From Ancylostoma caninum (Eukaryota; Nematoda; Chromadorea; Rhabditida; Ancylostomatidae), in contig JBAJFG010000080.1 of the NCBI GenBank assembly GCA_037903475.1, positions 496,001 through 560,000 of the forward strand: a stretch of 64,000 bases of DNA, given 5' to 3'. The stretch's first letter is position 1. Each line of letters begins with the position of its first letter. The translations under genes and the position numbers were made by a program. The notes under the pieces are model-generated. The model was not told the origin of the DNA. It saw only the letters and a program-made list of their open reading frames with translations, and did no database searches. Below are positions 44,498 to 56,455 of the stretch, one piece after another.

Positions 44498-46121
44498 ATG
44501 TAAAATCATGATTTTTCTATGACATTATGACAAATGACGGACCGCCCCCGCCAGCAAGAACGATCACGTCATTACGTGTTAAAACAGATGTGATTGGCAG
44601 CGTATGAGAGAAATCGGCTTCAGCGCACCCACAGGTTCGATTCCCGGTGCCTTCAATAGATTTTTGCACGGGCCAGAACTACTTCAGGATCAAATGTGGA
44701 GTAAAGAGGGTGGAAATGTTGAAAAATGAAGTGTGGATAGCGCGATCGATCGATCATACATGCCTGCAGGGGCCGCCAATTTGTGGAAAAGTAGGGTGAC
44801 TTAGACCTCGTGCTGAGGTTCTCTAACCTAAAATCAACAAATGTCATCATATCTTTTTGGGAGCTCGATGGGAAATTTTCCAAATTTTCGGGTATCCGAG
44901 GGGAAATTTCCCATCTAACTCACTCAAGCAGGTGAAATTTCGGTAAAAGGCAAATTGACTTCATGGGAGTAGAGGGTGGAGTATACACGGTTTAAACGTG
45001 CTGTGAATGTCGCGTCAAACATACTTTTTTAAAAAATTCATCAGAAGCGAGTGATTATATTCATGAAAAGATCAAACAGTCTTCCCAATTTGTATCGTAA
45101 TAGGTGTAATGTAACGACAGGTAATGCAAATAATAATTTTCAAATTTTGCGAATACTGCGTGAGATTTGCATGACGGACACAAGGCGAGAACTTGGTTCC
45201 AAGTCCAGCATCACATGTAGTTTTTCATTCACTTTCTGAGGTGTAAGCTCGAGAACACTTGAGTGATCTTGCCTAGCGGTGATTTATGGGATCAAAAAAA
45301 GCTGTGATAACACTAGAATGGTCCTAGTTCATTGATAACCGCAATGGAAGCGAACTCTTCCAAAAAAAAACTTCATGGGCTTTGTAGAATTTCATGTTTT
45401 ATAGATATTTTATAACAGCCAATAATATTAGTAAAAAGTTAGCAATTATAATGCTTAAATACACACCAGCCTCATGTTTTATTTTGATGTTTCCAAATGC
45501 GTAGTTTACCTGTTCTGTATTTTTTCTTTGGAGCATTTCGATTGCATTTATACAAACAAAATAATTAAATTTATTTATTTATTTATTTATTTATTCAAAG
45601 CACTCTAGGTGCACCAAAAGAGAAACACAGGCAGTTGAACTAGTACGCTTAGGGTGAGTATCAGAAACAAGGTAAAAAATATTAAATATTGATATGAAAA
45701 CATTTCAAATTAGTATGTATCACATTCATGTGTGTAGACGTAGATATTATACTTCATAGTTTCATAATAGGACTCAGACGGTTTGCGAGATAATGACTAC
45801 TTCAAATCCTGTATAGCTCGAGAATAGCACTCCCGGAACCTCCTTTGAATATCAGAGCAGCATACTATCGCCAAGGAGGCACTTACACAGCCTCGTTACA
45901 TGTCCAAAGAGAGGAAAAAAGGAAAAATGCCTGACATTTGATACAATTCTGCCACTTGACAATTTATTATACATGCATGACTTTTTTGCATGGTGAACTA
46001 GCGCAATAAAGACGGCACGATACGAAAAATACTAAAATTGTACACTACGAGGCCAAAATGCCCCATGTGACTAAGGATACTGAGTCAAAGGAAAGGAGAA
46101 GCGTCGTCGACTGACCAGGAG
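44498..46121. other. No supported gene
   Basis: Contains ACAGGTTCGATTCCCGGTGC at 44632-44651, which resembles a tRNA T-arm, but no matching A-box or acceptor stem; possibly a SINE fragment. A (TTTA)n stretch lies at 45567-45596. Confidence 0.35.
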
Positions 46122-46922
46122 ATGACTCCTACAGGAGAAGAGGAGCGGCTGTGGCCTGTCTATTTACACAAAAAGCAGCGCGGATCATGCACTGGTTCGA
46201 AAACAAACAATAACGTGCACGATTGTGTCAAAACGTTCACTGTGACACATAATTCGGTTGTTGAACGGGGAAAAACCAGAGCTAATGGAAACGCGAGCAG
46301 AACTGTCTTTCAAACAATCAAAAGGGCAAAATAGCGAGAAATTATTGAATGGATTTTTGAAGAGGAATTGCAGACGTTTGCAGGCATGTATCGCTTGCTT
46401 GGTGAAGGTGTCAGGCAGAAGAATGAAAGAATCAAAGCAAGCTGGAGCTCCCAGGTTCTGGAGGTATGAAGTCTTGTTCCTTGAATCCCTGAAGAGAGGA
46501 ACCATCATTATGGAGGGGGGGAGTGTCTCACATGGTCTCTCAACCTTTGTCCAACACAAAAATTCCCACGCCAATACGCCGCGCTGACCAAAGAACTCGC
46601 CCAGTTTCGAGAATCCATCGAAATCTCGGGTGTTAACCCTCCTCGCCATCTCCAACGCAACCTCACCTCACAATTCGCCATTTCCTACCACAAATTTCAA
46701 GGCGCTGAATCTCGACCCCCACCATCCTTCCCCCTCTTCCGAGCACCCTTGCCTTCCTGCGGTTTTCTCTCCCAGGTTGATATGAAGAATATCGGGCAAT
46801 TGCCAGATTCAATATCTGAAATTTCTTCCCATACGAAGGTCATGATCTGCAAAGCTCCAAAGAAATCAGGAGGCACGTGCAAGCAAGCGAACATCAGGCT
46901 TATTCAAACTAATAAATACTGA
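46122..46922 (+). CDS. Unrecognised plus-strand frame: spliced exons or decayed gene
   Basis: One plus-strand frame covers 267 codons with only three internal stops (46332 TAG, 46467 TGA, 46482 TGA). A spliced reading is attractive: exon 46335-46463 (REIIEWIFEEELQTFAG..GEGVRQKNERIKASW) ends at GAG|GTATGA, and exon 46776-46922 opens after TTTTCTCTCCCAG with VDMKNIGQLPDSISEI and ends in TGA, phase 0 to phase 0. But the supposed intron is itself open in the same frame (KFPRQYAALTKELAQFRESI), so a decayed single-exon gene or transposon product fits equally well. No family recognised. Confidence 0.4.
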
Positions 46923-49900
46923 TCCATGAGCACCTAAGAGTAAACGTATTCAGGATATCCTGAGCAGCAACTTCAACATTATAAGGAATTTCAACGTTTC
47001 TTCTCTGCGATATTACTATACTCCACTTCTCAACGCTGAATGTTCGTAAATTCACCAGTACGCGGGATTCCAAGGATAATACTGGGTGATCCTTGAATAA
47101 CATGGGTGGAAGTATTAGCTTTTACAGTAAAACTTGCATGTGAATCATTGTTGAGTAAGAATCCTGTTAGAGGAAAAGTTGGTGTAAAATGCCTCCAGGA
47201 TGTCACATGCATGAAGCAGTCGCGTCGAATACCTAATTTCAATCTAGGTTTTTTGAAACTGCTGGAATATAGATAGTTCCACTGAAAAATACCAACCATA
47301 GCATTGATTTATAATGGACAAATGTGGTACTTCACCGATTCCCTGGAAAAATTAGAAATTTTCAAGATTTGGTGTGAGGGCCTTGCAATGTTTTACATAG
47401 AATTTTCAAAGGTTGGGAAAAATCTAGTCAGAAATGCGGTTCGCTCTACACCTAAGACCTCCACAAGCGTAGCGCATCAAAGCGAAAATCCAGGAAAAAA
47501 AAAACAGGAGTAGCAGACCAGTCCCCAGGTATTTGGATGTTTATAGACCTGGAGCACGTACACATGTATGTGAGGGATTTTCCATGAGCCATGCATGGCC
47601 TCCCTTGGTTCTCAAACGAGTTTCTGAACCAGCCTCAAAGAAGAACAATGAGGAGGTTTTAAGGCCGAGTTTTCTACTTTTGCGCCCGATTCACACCTAA
47701 AAAGTATAGAAAAGGCGATTCGAGGATCTGCGCGCAGAAATGTGCAGGCTTTGATCCAGAAATGGCTCTGAAGAAGCAGATCGCCGAAAACCACTAAATT
47801 CATGCCGTGTGATTCTAATATTTGGAGTTTAGGGTCTACTAGTGGTGATTCTATTAGTTAGTACATAGAATGCGTGTATAGTAGTGAAGCAAATCAAAAT
47901 AACTGCTCTGGAGAAGAATAGCCTCTTGGCCTTCTCACGATCAAAAGAATTTCTTAAGCATTTCTTAAAAATGAACCCCAGTGTGTGGCGGAATCCCAGC
48001 AAATCATTCCTGAGAGGCACCCGCACTCGATCAACCTGTTTTTGACTTTTTGCAAGGAAGTTCCTTGTAAGTTCAAGTCATTTCTCTTCCCGACGCTCTC
48101 CGTGGAAAATATTCGACGATTTGTCAGACTGCTGGAGTATCCTAAGATCTATATCAACCTTACAGGAACATGTATGTCCCTCCTCCAAGATCCCCTGCAG
48201 GCGAATGTTGTTCAGAAATGGCACTGGTGTGGTACATAAATGGCCGCATAGTACTTCCTTATGGGTGGCGAAGACGTGCGCCAAGCCACAAGCATGGATA
48301 TTGCGTATAGTTTCCACGAAATTGCTCTTCCATTGTTTCTTCATGGGATGCTGTACCTATGTAGTACATCCAGACTAGGTGGCGATCCAGGGCTTCATCC
48401 ACATTTATCTTCAGCGTAATCAGACTGCAAGGTTTTCTTCGAATGTTTCAAGGGAAGTTTGTTACTATACAGTAAATTAGGACAACACCTTGATAATATG
48501 TGTTATGACTATGCTTAGTTGTCAAATAACATAACAAAGATCAGATTCCCACCTAGAATTGAAAACATTGCGAAGAGTGAGTGCGGAAAGGCGTAGTCAG
48601 GACCCAATCCGCCCAGAACTCACGCTCCTATCGATTTTGAAAAAGTTAGGAACGTTCCATTTTATTGTAGGCAGATTTTTCAGAGAACAAAAAGAAGAAA
48701 AAGAAAATGATTAGGGTTATGGTACAAATTTCTCTAAGGGCAAAGTCTCAACAAAGGATAGCTTTTGGATTTTTCCAGTAATTATAAGGAGTTGCTAATA
48801 TGTAAGTACATATGCAATTTCTCTGAAAAATTATGCAGACCGTCTCTCAACAATTTATTTTTCTGGAGCGATAAGGCGTAGCATTCATGGGGGTGTGTCT
48901 AGACGTGGAGATTTGTCACTGAAAGACAGCTCCCACTGAAAGTTTCATGTCTGAGCTTTTGAGCTTTCTGGAGCTTCACGAATCGTCGTGAAGACTCTGC
49001 AGCAACAGCAGCATCGAATGCGCGAACAACGTCTAGCGTATGGATGCATTCCTGAGATTACCCATGGTAAACCTGTTAACGTACTCGAATTCACAAATTA
49101 CCTGACACCCGTCAACTGTTCACCTACCTAAACGTGACGTTGTCTGTCCATCCATGGATAACCACACTCATAGATAGGATATTATCCATCCATTCAGCGA
49201 TGCATACTGGCCACGGTATCCTTGGAGCAATGCTCTTCTAGGCTCAGAAACGTGTCCAGCGGCCTTCGAGTCAGTGCAATTCTGTTTTGGAGAATTTGTT
49301 CGACTGGAGTCCTTTGGAGACGCTGACAACTCGAATTCCCTCATTATTATCGTAAATTTTGAAGAATTCTCATTGAGTCCCCCATTTGGAGAGAGTCAGG
49401 GCGGGACACCCAGTGAGAATGGAAAATACTGCCACATGACCGGCCACCATCAGGCCTTGCAAGCGAAGCATTCGTGGTCCCTGCTTCATACTCACATCAC
49501 TTACCTTAAAATAAAGGTGGCCTGAACATTCTCATTTTTTTTTGAAAGAGAGGTGTATACCATTGCGATCAGCGCCCGTAAATACTGTAATCGTACCAGG
49601 ACACCTGATCAGCACTTTATGACTTTTGGTTCTTTGGAGTTGGATTTTTGTACATGTTCGTTCTTTGGATTTTTTTAAATAGAATTTTGGTGTATGTATG
49701 TATTTCTTGATTTTTGTATGAATGAGATGGTCAACGTCGAAAACAGTTTCAGGCACAGTCGTAATCAACTACAATTTTTAGCGAAATTTCCAAAAATAGT
49801 TGAATATAATAGGTAGAAAGCTTAAAATGGCATAACCTTCTTTGTCATACGATTGTGGTTCCTGGTGTGCAGTTGTTTCAGAGTGTCTATGTGCTGTGAA

Positions 49901-50715
49901 TGGTCGTCTCAGCCTAAATTTAGCACCAAAATGGACTCATTCGTGAACAGCCGTGATTGGTTAGCTAGCAGGGACGCTATCCAATGCAGTCTCGGATGAA
50001 AAACTTAATGCTTATCAGGTAAGGAGAACAAATGCAAAGCAAGACAAATAGGAAATGTAAAGGACACGTCTCCATGGTCGAAGATGAAGCTGCCCAGAAA
50101 ATTCACCTCGCTTCTTCATTTTCTTCAAGAGTCAAGAGTAATTTCTTTTGTAAAATCATCATTAGCCTAATGGTGAGGCCTTTTTCCCGACTAGTGAGCC
50201 TAAATGTAGTAATTGCGGGTTGTCTCGCTACTGTTGTTGTTGCAAAGATTTTAGCACGAGATACTAACGTTCCAATCTAAATGAGTAAACAAGTAAAAAA
50301 AATAAAAAATTAAATCATTTAGTAGTCTTTTGTTGATTTGTGCCTCGGAAAGTGTTGATTATTTCCTCCTTGACTGCATTAAGAGTGCACATAATCCTGT
50401 ATCAGATTTCACATCGGGGCCTATTACTCCGATTAGTCAGAGCGTGAGATGGCTCTACGGAGCCGTCAACTCGATCTTATGATCAGCTAGAAAACGATGG
50501 TAGCAATTCCTCTTAAAAAGAAATACCGGGCAATATGGCAAAGGAGATGAAAATGTAGGCAATGTTTGAAGCTCCAAAATCACAATGAAGGCACTCATCC
50601 TGAATGATTGTATGTAGGTATCCAAGACATAACTGCCATTTCACAGTTGATAAGTGATATATGAGCCAATCCTCCCATCCCCCTCTTCTCTTTTTCTCTT
50701 CTTGATTGCAAAGCT
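46923..50715. other. Gene-poor stretch
   Basis: No supported gene. A minus frame at 48078-48344 (88 codons, C-terminus HTCSCKVDIDLRILQQ) has no splice sites around it and may be a repeat remnant. Nothing else seen. Confidence 0.3.
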
Positions 50716-52111
50716 TGCTTGAGCAAAGAAGTGCCAACTCTTCCTGGTCTTGTTAAACTCACAGCGGCGGCGCACTTGTTGTCACGTGAAAAACGTCGAG
50801 CAGAAACAGCGCACAAGCGAGCAGTAATCGCATGTGATCCCAGAAAAATTCTGGAAATCGCCAAGAAAATGCGAAAAATTTACGAGGGAATAAGAAAACG
50901 TAAGTAGAAAGTTATGTGCTCGAATAAAATTTCGGGAATGCTCCCCTGAAGTTAAGTTCAATTGAGTTTTTTATTTGAGTACTGTACTTAGTTTTTCTTC
51001 AGGATTTTTTTTGAAAATCCATTCTGCACTAATTCACCCAAATCGCCAATGTTAAACAAATTTCGAGTAATTTCCTGTTGCTTTTCACTGATTTAAAGTT
51101 ACGACAATAGTATGTGGTATACGTTCATTCATTCATCCCTTTCATTCACTCATTCATTCATTCATTCACTCGCTCATTCATTCATTGATTCATTCATTCA
51201 TTCATTCATTCATTCATTCATTCATTCATTCATTCATTCATTCATTCATTCATTCATTCATTCACTCATTCATTCATTCACTAGTTCATTCATTCATTCA
51301 TTCATTCATTCATTCATTCATTCATTCATTCATCCATTCATTCATTCATTCATTCATTCATTCATTCATTTCATTCAAAACGCAAACTCTAAAGAGCAAA
51401 TATTTGTTACCTTAACTCCTATTAATAACTGTGAAAAATAAAAGAAAATCAATGGTTTTTGCTCAATTTATGCAAACTCTGAAAATTGTTTAAAAAATCT
51501 AAAAATAACACTTAGAAAATGAAACATGTATTACAGAAATCAGATCTGAGAAGAGCACTGTAAATCCTAAATTCTGCCCGAATACGCACATTTCTAGCAA
51601 AGATCTCGTATTTTCTCGTCGGTCTCTGGAGATTACCGTAGAATATTGAAATTTTCTGAAAAAATTCAAAAAAGAACCCTGAAGCTAAAGGGAGCAGAGC
51701 ATCAATTTATAGTGATGATAGTTCTCCAGGCAGTGCTTGGTTGGACTTTTCCAAATAGTAACGGATGATCAGCCTAGTCTTTGATTCTTCATCTTGATTC
51801 TTTATCTTTGATCCTTGTTGATTATTAATATTGACAATTTTAGAAGTTGTGATGAGCTAATAATTTCTCTTTTCTCTTAGATATCTGCATGTTGTCCTAT
51901 TTTCTGTAGGTTCTCACCGCTGTTCATTGTTAAACCAACTAATTGTTGGCTCTGACATCAGCGACTTTTTTTCAGGACTCTTGACGAACCCACCAGACAA
52001 AAACAGCCCAAGGCCTGTCGAACGTCCAGCAGCCGATGGGGTTTTTCACAGCGATCACCACAGACTTCAGCTATACCCATCATGTTTTCTCAGAACTACC
52101 ACTATACCCCC
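50716..52111 (+). CDS. Unrecognised plus-strand gene, two internal exons
   Basis: Exon 50716-50899 ends AGAAAAC|GTAAGT; exon 51976-52111 starts after CTTTTTTTCAG and ends CCCCC|GTAAGT. The phase-1 junction makes an Arg codon. The first exon encodes a Lys/Arg-rich helical segment (LLSREKRRAETAHKRAV, KILEIAKKMRKIYEGIRKR); the second is Pro/His-rich (NPPDKNSPRPVERPAADG). The acceptor of the first exon is uncertain (weak TTGCAAAG at 50713). Neither the start nor the end of the gene was found. The intron holds the first ATTC microsatellite. Confidence 0.5.
51119..51378 (+). repeat. (ATTC)n microsatellite, array 1
   Basis: About 260 bp of ATTC units with scattered changes (CACTC, CATTGATT, CACTAGTT). 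The unit length of four makes SFIH-type peptides in three frames; none is a gene. Confidence 0.97.
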
Positions 52112-52642
52112 GTAAGTGGATCAAAATAAACGCGAGAAGGTGATAGAATTTATAACAACACATGTGCGAACAACACAGAGAAGATAGCGCGTAAGAACAC
52201 GAGACGATGGATGTTTACTCGGCGCGAGCAATGCGCGTGTCAGCTGATGGACGAGCAATAAGTTGGTCACTTAGGCGAAAACCCAAAATAGACGAGGAAA
52301 GAGCCGAGACGAAACAACAAACAGACAAACAAACAGACGATGCAAATGGGTTGAATTGGAATGAGATGATGGAATGGAGAGAGGTAGACGTGGCTGCGCT
52401 CATTTGTGAGATGAAGTGAAGCCATGTGAGTTGAGTGCATCTATCGATATTTATAGAACAAACACTGAACTTTGCTCCTTGTGACACCTTTTAGTCAAAG
52501 AATCTCACACACTTGCAGGAGAAAGTTCACAAGGAGACTTGCTGGACAGCTGACTGATTAATTTCAGTAATTTGGATTTCAATAATTCTTAGTGAGGATT
52601 AATTAGGTGTTTTGGTTTTATTGGCAAAAATTTGTTTATCAT

Positions 52643-52896
52643 CTACTTATTCATTCATTCACTCTTTCATTCATGAATGAATTCATTCCTTCATTCATTC
52701 ATTCATTCATTCATTCATTCATTCATTCATTCATTCATTCATTCATTCATTCATTCATTTTATTCAATCGTTCGTTAATTCATTCATTGATTCATTGATT
52801 CATTCCGTTCATTCGTTTTATTCATTCATTCATTCATTCATTTATTCATTCACTCATTCATTCATTCATCCATTCACTCACTCTTTCATCATTTCA
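52643..52896 (+). repeat. (ATTC)n microsatellite, array 2
   Basis: A second ATTC array in the same orientation as array 1, more degenerate, with one embedded inversion point (TTCATGAATGAATTCATT) near 52670. Confidence 0.95.
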
Positions 52897-53861
52897 TTAA
52901 TTACTCATTCCGTGAACCGTTCCGCCTACAGTATTTACTTCGTTTATCCATAAGATATAATGTGTCAGAAGCAGAAACACTGCTAACTGAAACACTGCTT
53001 TAATGACGGAATAAAATATATGAGATTTATTGATCAATCGAGAAGAAAAATTGAATAGTGATGTGTTTACAAGTTTCTACTTAGTTATGGGGGTTAGGTT
53101 GATTCGCAAAGCAGGAAGTTCTAAATTCCATCAGCTGTCAGAAGATGTTTTGACAGTGTTTTTTTCACAAATCATTCATCACAGAGCTTTCACGAGACAC
53201 TTTTCGGAAAAAGAAAAGAAGAAGATAAATTGGAACACAGAAACAAGACATCCTGTGACGCAAGTTACACAAGAGGAAGTCTGAGAACAATGAAGTTCCA
53301 AGCCATTGCATGTGATCTTCGTGGAATTCGTTCTCGGTACCTCTCTGCTGTTTTCCAAGCTGCAAAAAATATACGAATGTAGAATTTTTTTCCTCGTGCA
53401 TACAGAGAAGACTAGAAGACTACGTTGGAGCTGATTGTAGTTGTATAGGCATACTGAGTGCGGAGAAATCATGTTGGCAAGTTAGCTTTGGTTATTCATT
53501 ATTTTTCTAGAACGAAAGGTCCATGAAAAAAAAAACGGAGTGATGAATATACGGCATCTGTATACATATAAAAAACTCATTTCACTTTGGCTGCTCATCT
53601 GTGAACAAATGTGAGGCTCAGGTGAACCTTGGCTACTGGCTCGCTTTCTGATTACGTTGAGAATTAAAAAAAAATTAGCGATTATTGGATAAATTATGTG
53701 GAAGCAGCTCTCTATGTAATGAGGGCGAGCTACAAGGCAAGTGGAGAGCTGATAATGAGAGAAAATAGGTGGTGGCGAAAAAGGCAAAATAAGGCAATGT
53801 TTTTTAAAGGTTTTCATGTATCTTATGCGCATGTATGTATTGAGTAAATAACTGAACAAGT

Positions 53862-54083
53862 GATCGAATGAATGAATGAATGAATGAATGAATGAATGAA
53901 TGAATGAATGAATGAATGAGTGAGTGAATGGATGAATGAATGAATGAATGAATGAATGAATGAATGAATGAATGAGGTAAAGAATGAATGAATGAATGAA
54001 TGAATGAATGAATGAATGAATGAATGAATGAATGAATGAATGAATGAATGAATGAATAAATGGATGAATGAATAGAATGAATG
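53862..54083 (-). repeat. (ATTC)n microsatellite, array 3, inverted
   Basis: Reads TGAA on the plus strand, so it is in opposite orientation to arrays 1 and 2. Confidence 0.97.
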
Positions 54084-54178
54084 AAGTGGCAGAAAAGAAC
54101 GGAAGATAAATTCCCAGGTGTATGCAAATGAAATTGAGCCTGCTGCATGCAGCGCTGAAATATGAAGAGACACTGAAA

Positions 54179-54236
54179 AATTGTAGCTCATTTTCCATAC
54201 TTCAATTAATTGAAGTATGGAAAATGAGCTACAATT
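54179..54236. repeat. Perfect 58-bp palindrome
   Basis: Centred between 54207 and 54208 at CAATT|AATTG. Arms of 29 bp (left arm ending CATACTTCAATT) match without mismatch and without spacer. It lies about 95 bp from ATTC array 3. No gene context. Confidence 0.9.
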
Positions 54237-54907
54237 AATTGAAAAGTTTGAGAAAAAAACGGAATAAGTTAGACAGAAGGATTGGCTGCGGTGTGGATAA
54301 ACATCTAGGAGAGATGTTTATTTATTATGTAGGTGCAAACAGGTTAATCTGGGAGAGAAAAAAGTAAAGAAAACCATGAATGAACAAAGCTAGTATGTAA
54401 TAATCTCCTAAATGTTCCTCTCTTTCGAATAATTGAAGATCATGAGAATAGCAGCCATGAACAAGAACATTCAGGGATTCAATAGAGACGTAGCAAGGTG
54501 CCGAAACGGTGTTTGTTAGCGAAGAAATAGAAAAGAAAACGAAAAAGGAATTAAAATGACTCATTTTGTACAGCTATGACGAGAGTAGAGCTTAAGAGGT
54601 GGCTGGGATTGTTGAGATCAGGCTGTTGGCTCGTGTTTTGGTCTCATGCTAGTAGCTCAGGCCCGCAGTGATTGATCGGATGTGGCAGGTGAGCAGGAAA
54701 ATAATCGGAAATCACTTAGACGGAGTTCGCCTCCGAAGGTCGCGCTCACAGCGAATTCGGAAGTCTGAGCTGTGGGGGGCGGGCCGGATGAGCCGGGCGG
54801 GGCACAGCCTTTACTGGCTCGCAAACAATGCTACGCGACCCGCCTCTTCAACGACTTCGCAGAGAACGTTTCCACAGATGTTGAAGGAGTGGCAGATCTC
54901 CCCCTTC

Positions 54908-55386
54908 CTACTCCCACCTGGGGAGCAATGCTCCTAAAAAAGTAGGTGAGCAGCGAGGAATGACTTGTTTTGTGGATATGAGCAGCAATAGTGGGCAGCT
55001 GTCGGAAAAGTACCCCAGGAGTGGTGGCGAGGCGCTGGAATGCTGAGCCTTAGCGATCTCCTCCAGCAAAGCCTGCAGTGAAGTGTCGGATTGTGCAGTG
55101 AGTTCATCAGATAACCGCGGACGTACCCACTTGTGTTCATGTTTACACAGAACAACGCGTCGCATGTGAACACCCATTGAAATGCAATCTGTTTATCAAG
55201 TCAGCTAGCACTCTCCAGAGGCCACCAGCAGATCACAGCTGAGTGCTTTCTCAGCCATAAAACCAACGGGACAAGCACCATTAACTGCGTCTTACGTGGA
55301 AAATCGTCACAGTATCCCATAAATGCTTCGAAAAGGGCAATGTTGCGAACGAGTAGAGTCACAAGTGCACTACTGAGCAGGGGGTT
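54908..55386 (-). CDS. Possible two-exon gene end, unrecognised
   Basis: Exon 55386-55296 follows TTCATTTTGCAG and encodes NPLLSSALVTLLVRNIALFE and GYCDDFP, ending at CCAC|GTAAGA. Exon 55188-54908 follows GATAAACAG and stays open for 92 codons to TAG, with the phase-1 junction giving His. It contains RPRLSDELTAQSDTSLQALL then a Ser/Pro/Leu-rich tail. The acceptor of exon 2 lacks a pyrimidine tract, so a different downstream structure is possible. No family recognised. Confidence 0.35.
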
Positions 55387-55720
55387 CTGCAAAATGAATA
55401 CTCACAGAAAAGCCTAAAGAACGGCATTGGGCATCATCGTCTACACCATGCTCTAGTCACTTTCATTCCACCCACTCTTATTTCCTTCCCAGATGTTGAT
55501 TTCCAGAAAAAAAAAAGCCCGCTGAAATTCTGGATTATCATACTTCGTGATTATCTTCCTGTTCTAAACTTTCATAATCTTCCAGCCTTCTTCAATGGAG
55601 CTTCAATTCAGAGTCGTACTACGAAATATCCGACGATGGTTCGCAACTGCATGAACCTCATTGTGAATTTTCATGACGAAATTCTTCACAACACAAATTT
55701 GAGGACTCCTAGGATGTAGC

Positions 55721-55773
55721 GGGGGGGGGGGTGAAAAGGGATGGGAGCAGGGTAGACAGAGAGGGGGGGGGGG
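55721..55773 (+). repeat. Two G tracts of eleven
   Basis: G runs at 55721-55731 and 55763-55773 in a purine-rich stretch. Confidence 0.9.
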
Positions 55774-56445
55774 TGGGGATAGGGAAAGAATGGGTGAAAA
55801 TTAGTAATTCGTTAAACATCAAGAGATAATTTTCTGATTATCATCCTGTGTTTACAGAAAATCTCTGTTTGAAAAGTTTCTGTTTAAAATTCTGTGGCAG
55901 AGAGTTTTGTTAAGGTTTTATTAACATACGTAGTTTATCAATCACACAGAATATGTGAATCAACTTATCTTGAAAGTTTTACTTCCGTTTATTATTACCG
56001 ACAGTCATTTCAAATTACTCGAATTAACCTCTCCGCACTTTACTTTTATGAGCAGAATCCCTGTCGTCCGGATCCCTTTCCAACGCAGACCCCTCATTTT
56101 CTCTCAACCCCCCCCCCACGTCTGCTACCGCCACTGTCGATGACGAATGAAAATGTGTTGAAATTGGAAACCATACAAGTAGCAATCAGCCCGTAATTGG
56201 ACTTTTCCCACGGGGAATGCTTTTGCTTTTCTGAGGCCGTTAAGTTGCTGCTATTTCCAAGGATTCCAATCAAGCGAAGGAAATTTACCTAAACACAGTT
56301 TTCCTGAAGAAGTATGCTTGGTTCTATCCTATCTTATGCACTCTAATGTTGCAAAGATCATCAAAGGTGAGTCCGTTTCCAGAATTCATATCTATACGTG
56401 GGTTTGAAACACAGCGGTTGTATACCCTTCCCTACCAGTTTTTAT

Positions 56446-56455
56446 CCATTCTTTT
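56446..56455 (+). repeat. Target-site duplication, 3' side of RTE copy 2
   Basis: CCATTCTTTT, repeated exactly at 59875-59884. Confidence 0.85.

Noticed and set aside
44632..44651. tRNA T-arm-like sequence
   Set aside because: The T stem pairs poorly and no A-box or acceptor partner is present.
48078..48344. 88-codon minus frame
   Set aside because: No flanking splice sites or domain; may be a repeat remnant but cannot be supported.
51112..51441. SFIH-repeat proteins at 51.1 kb, and the 238-codon minus frame at 53482-54198
   Set aside because: Translations of ATTC microsatellites, open in three frames at once.
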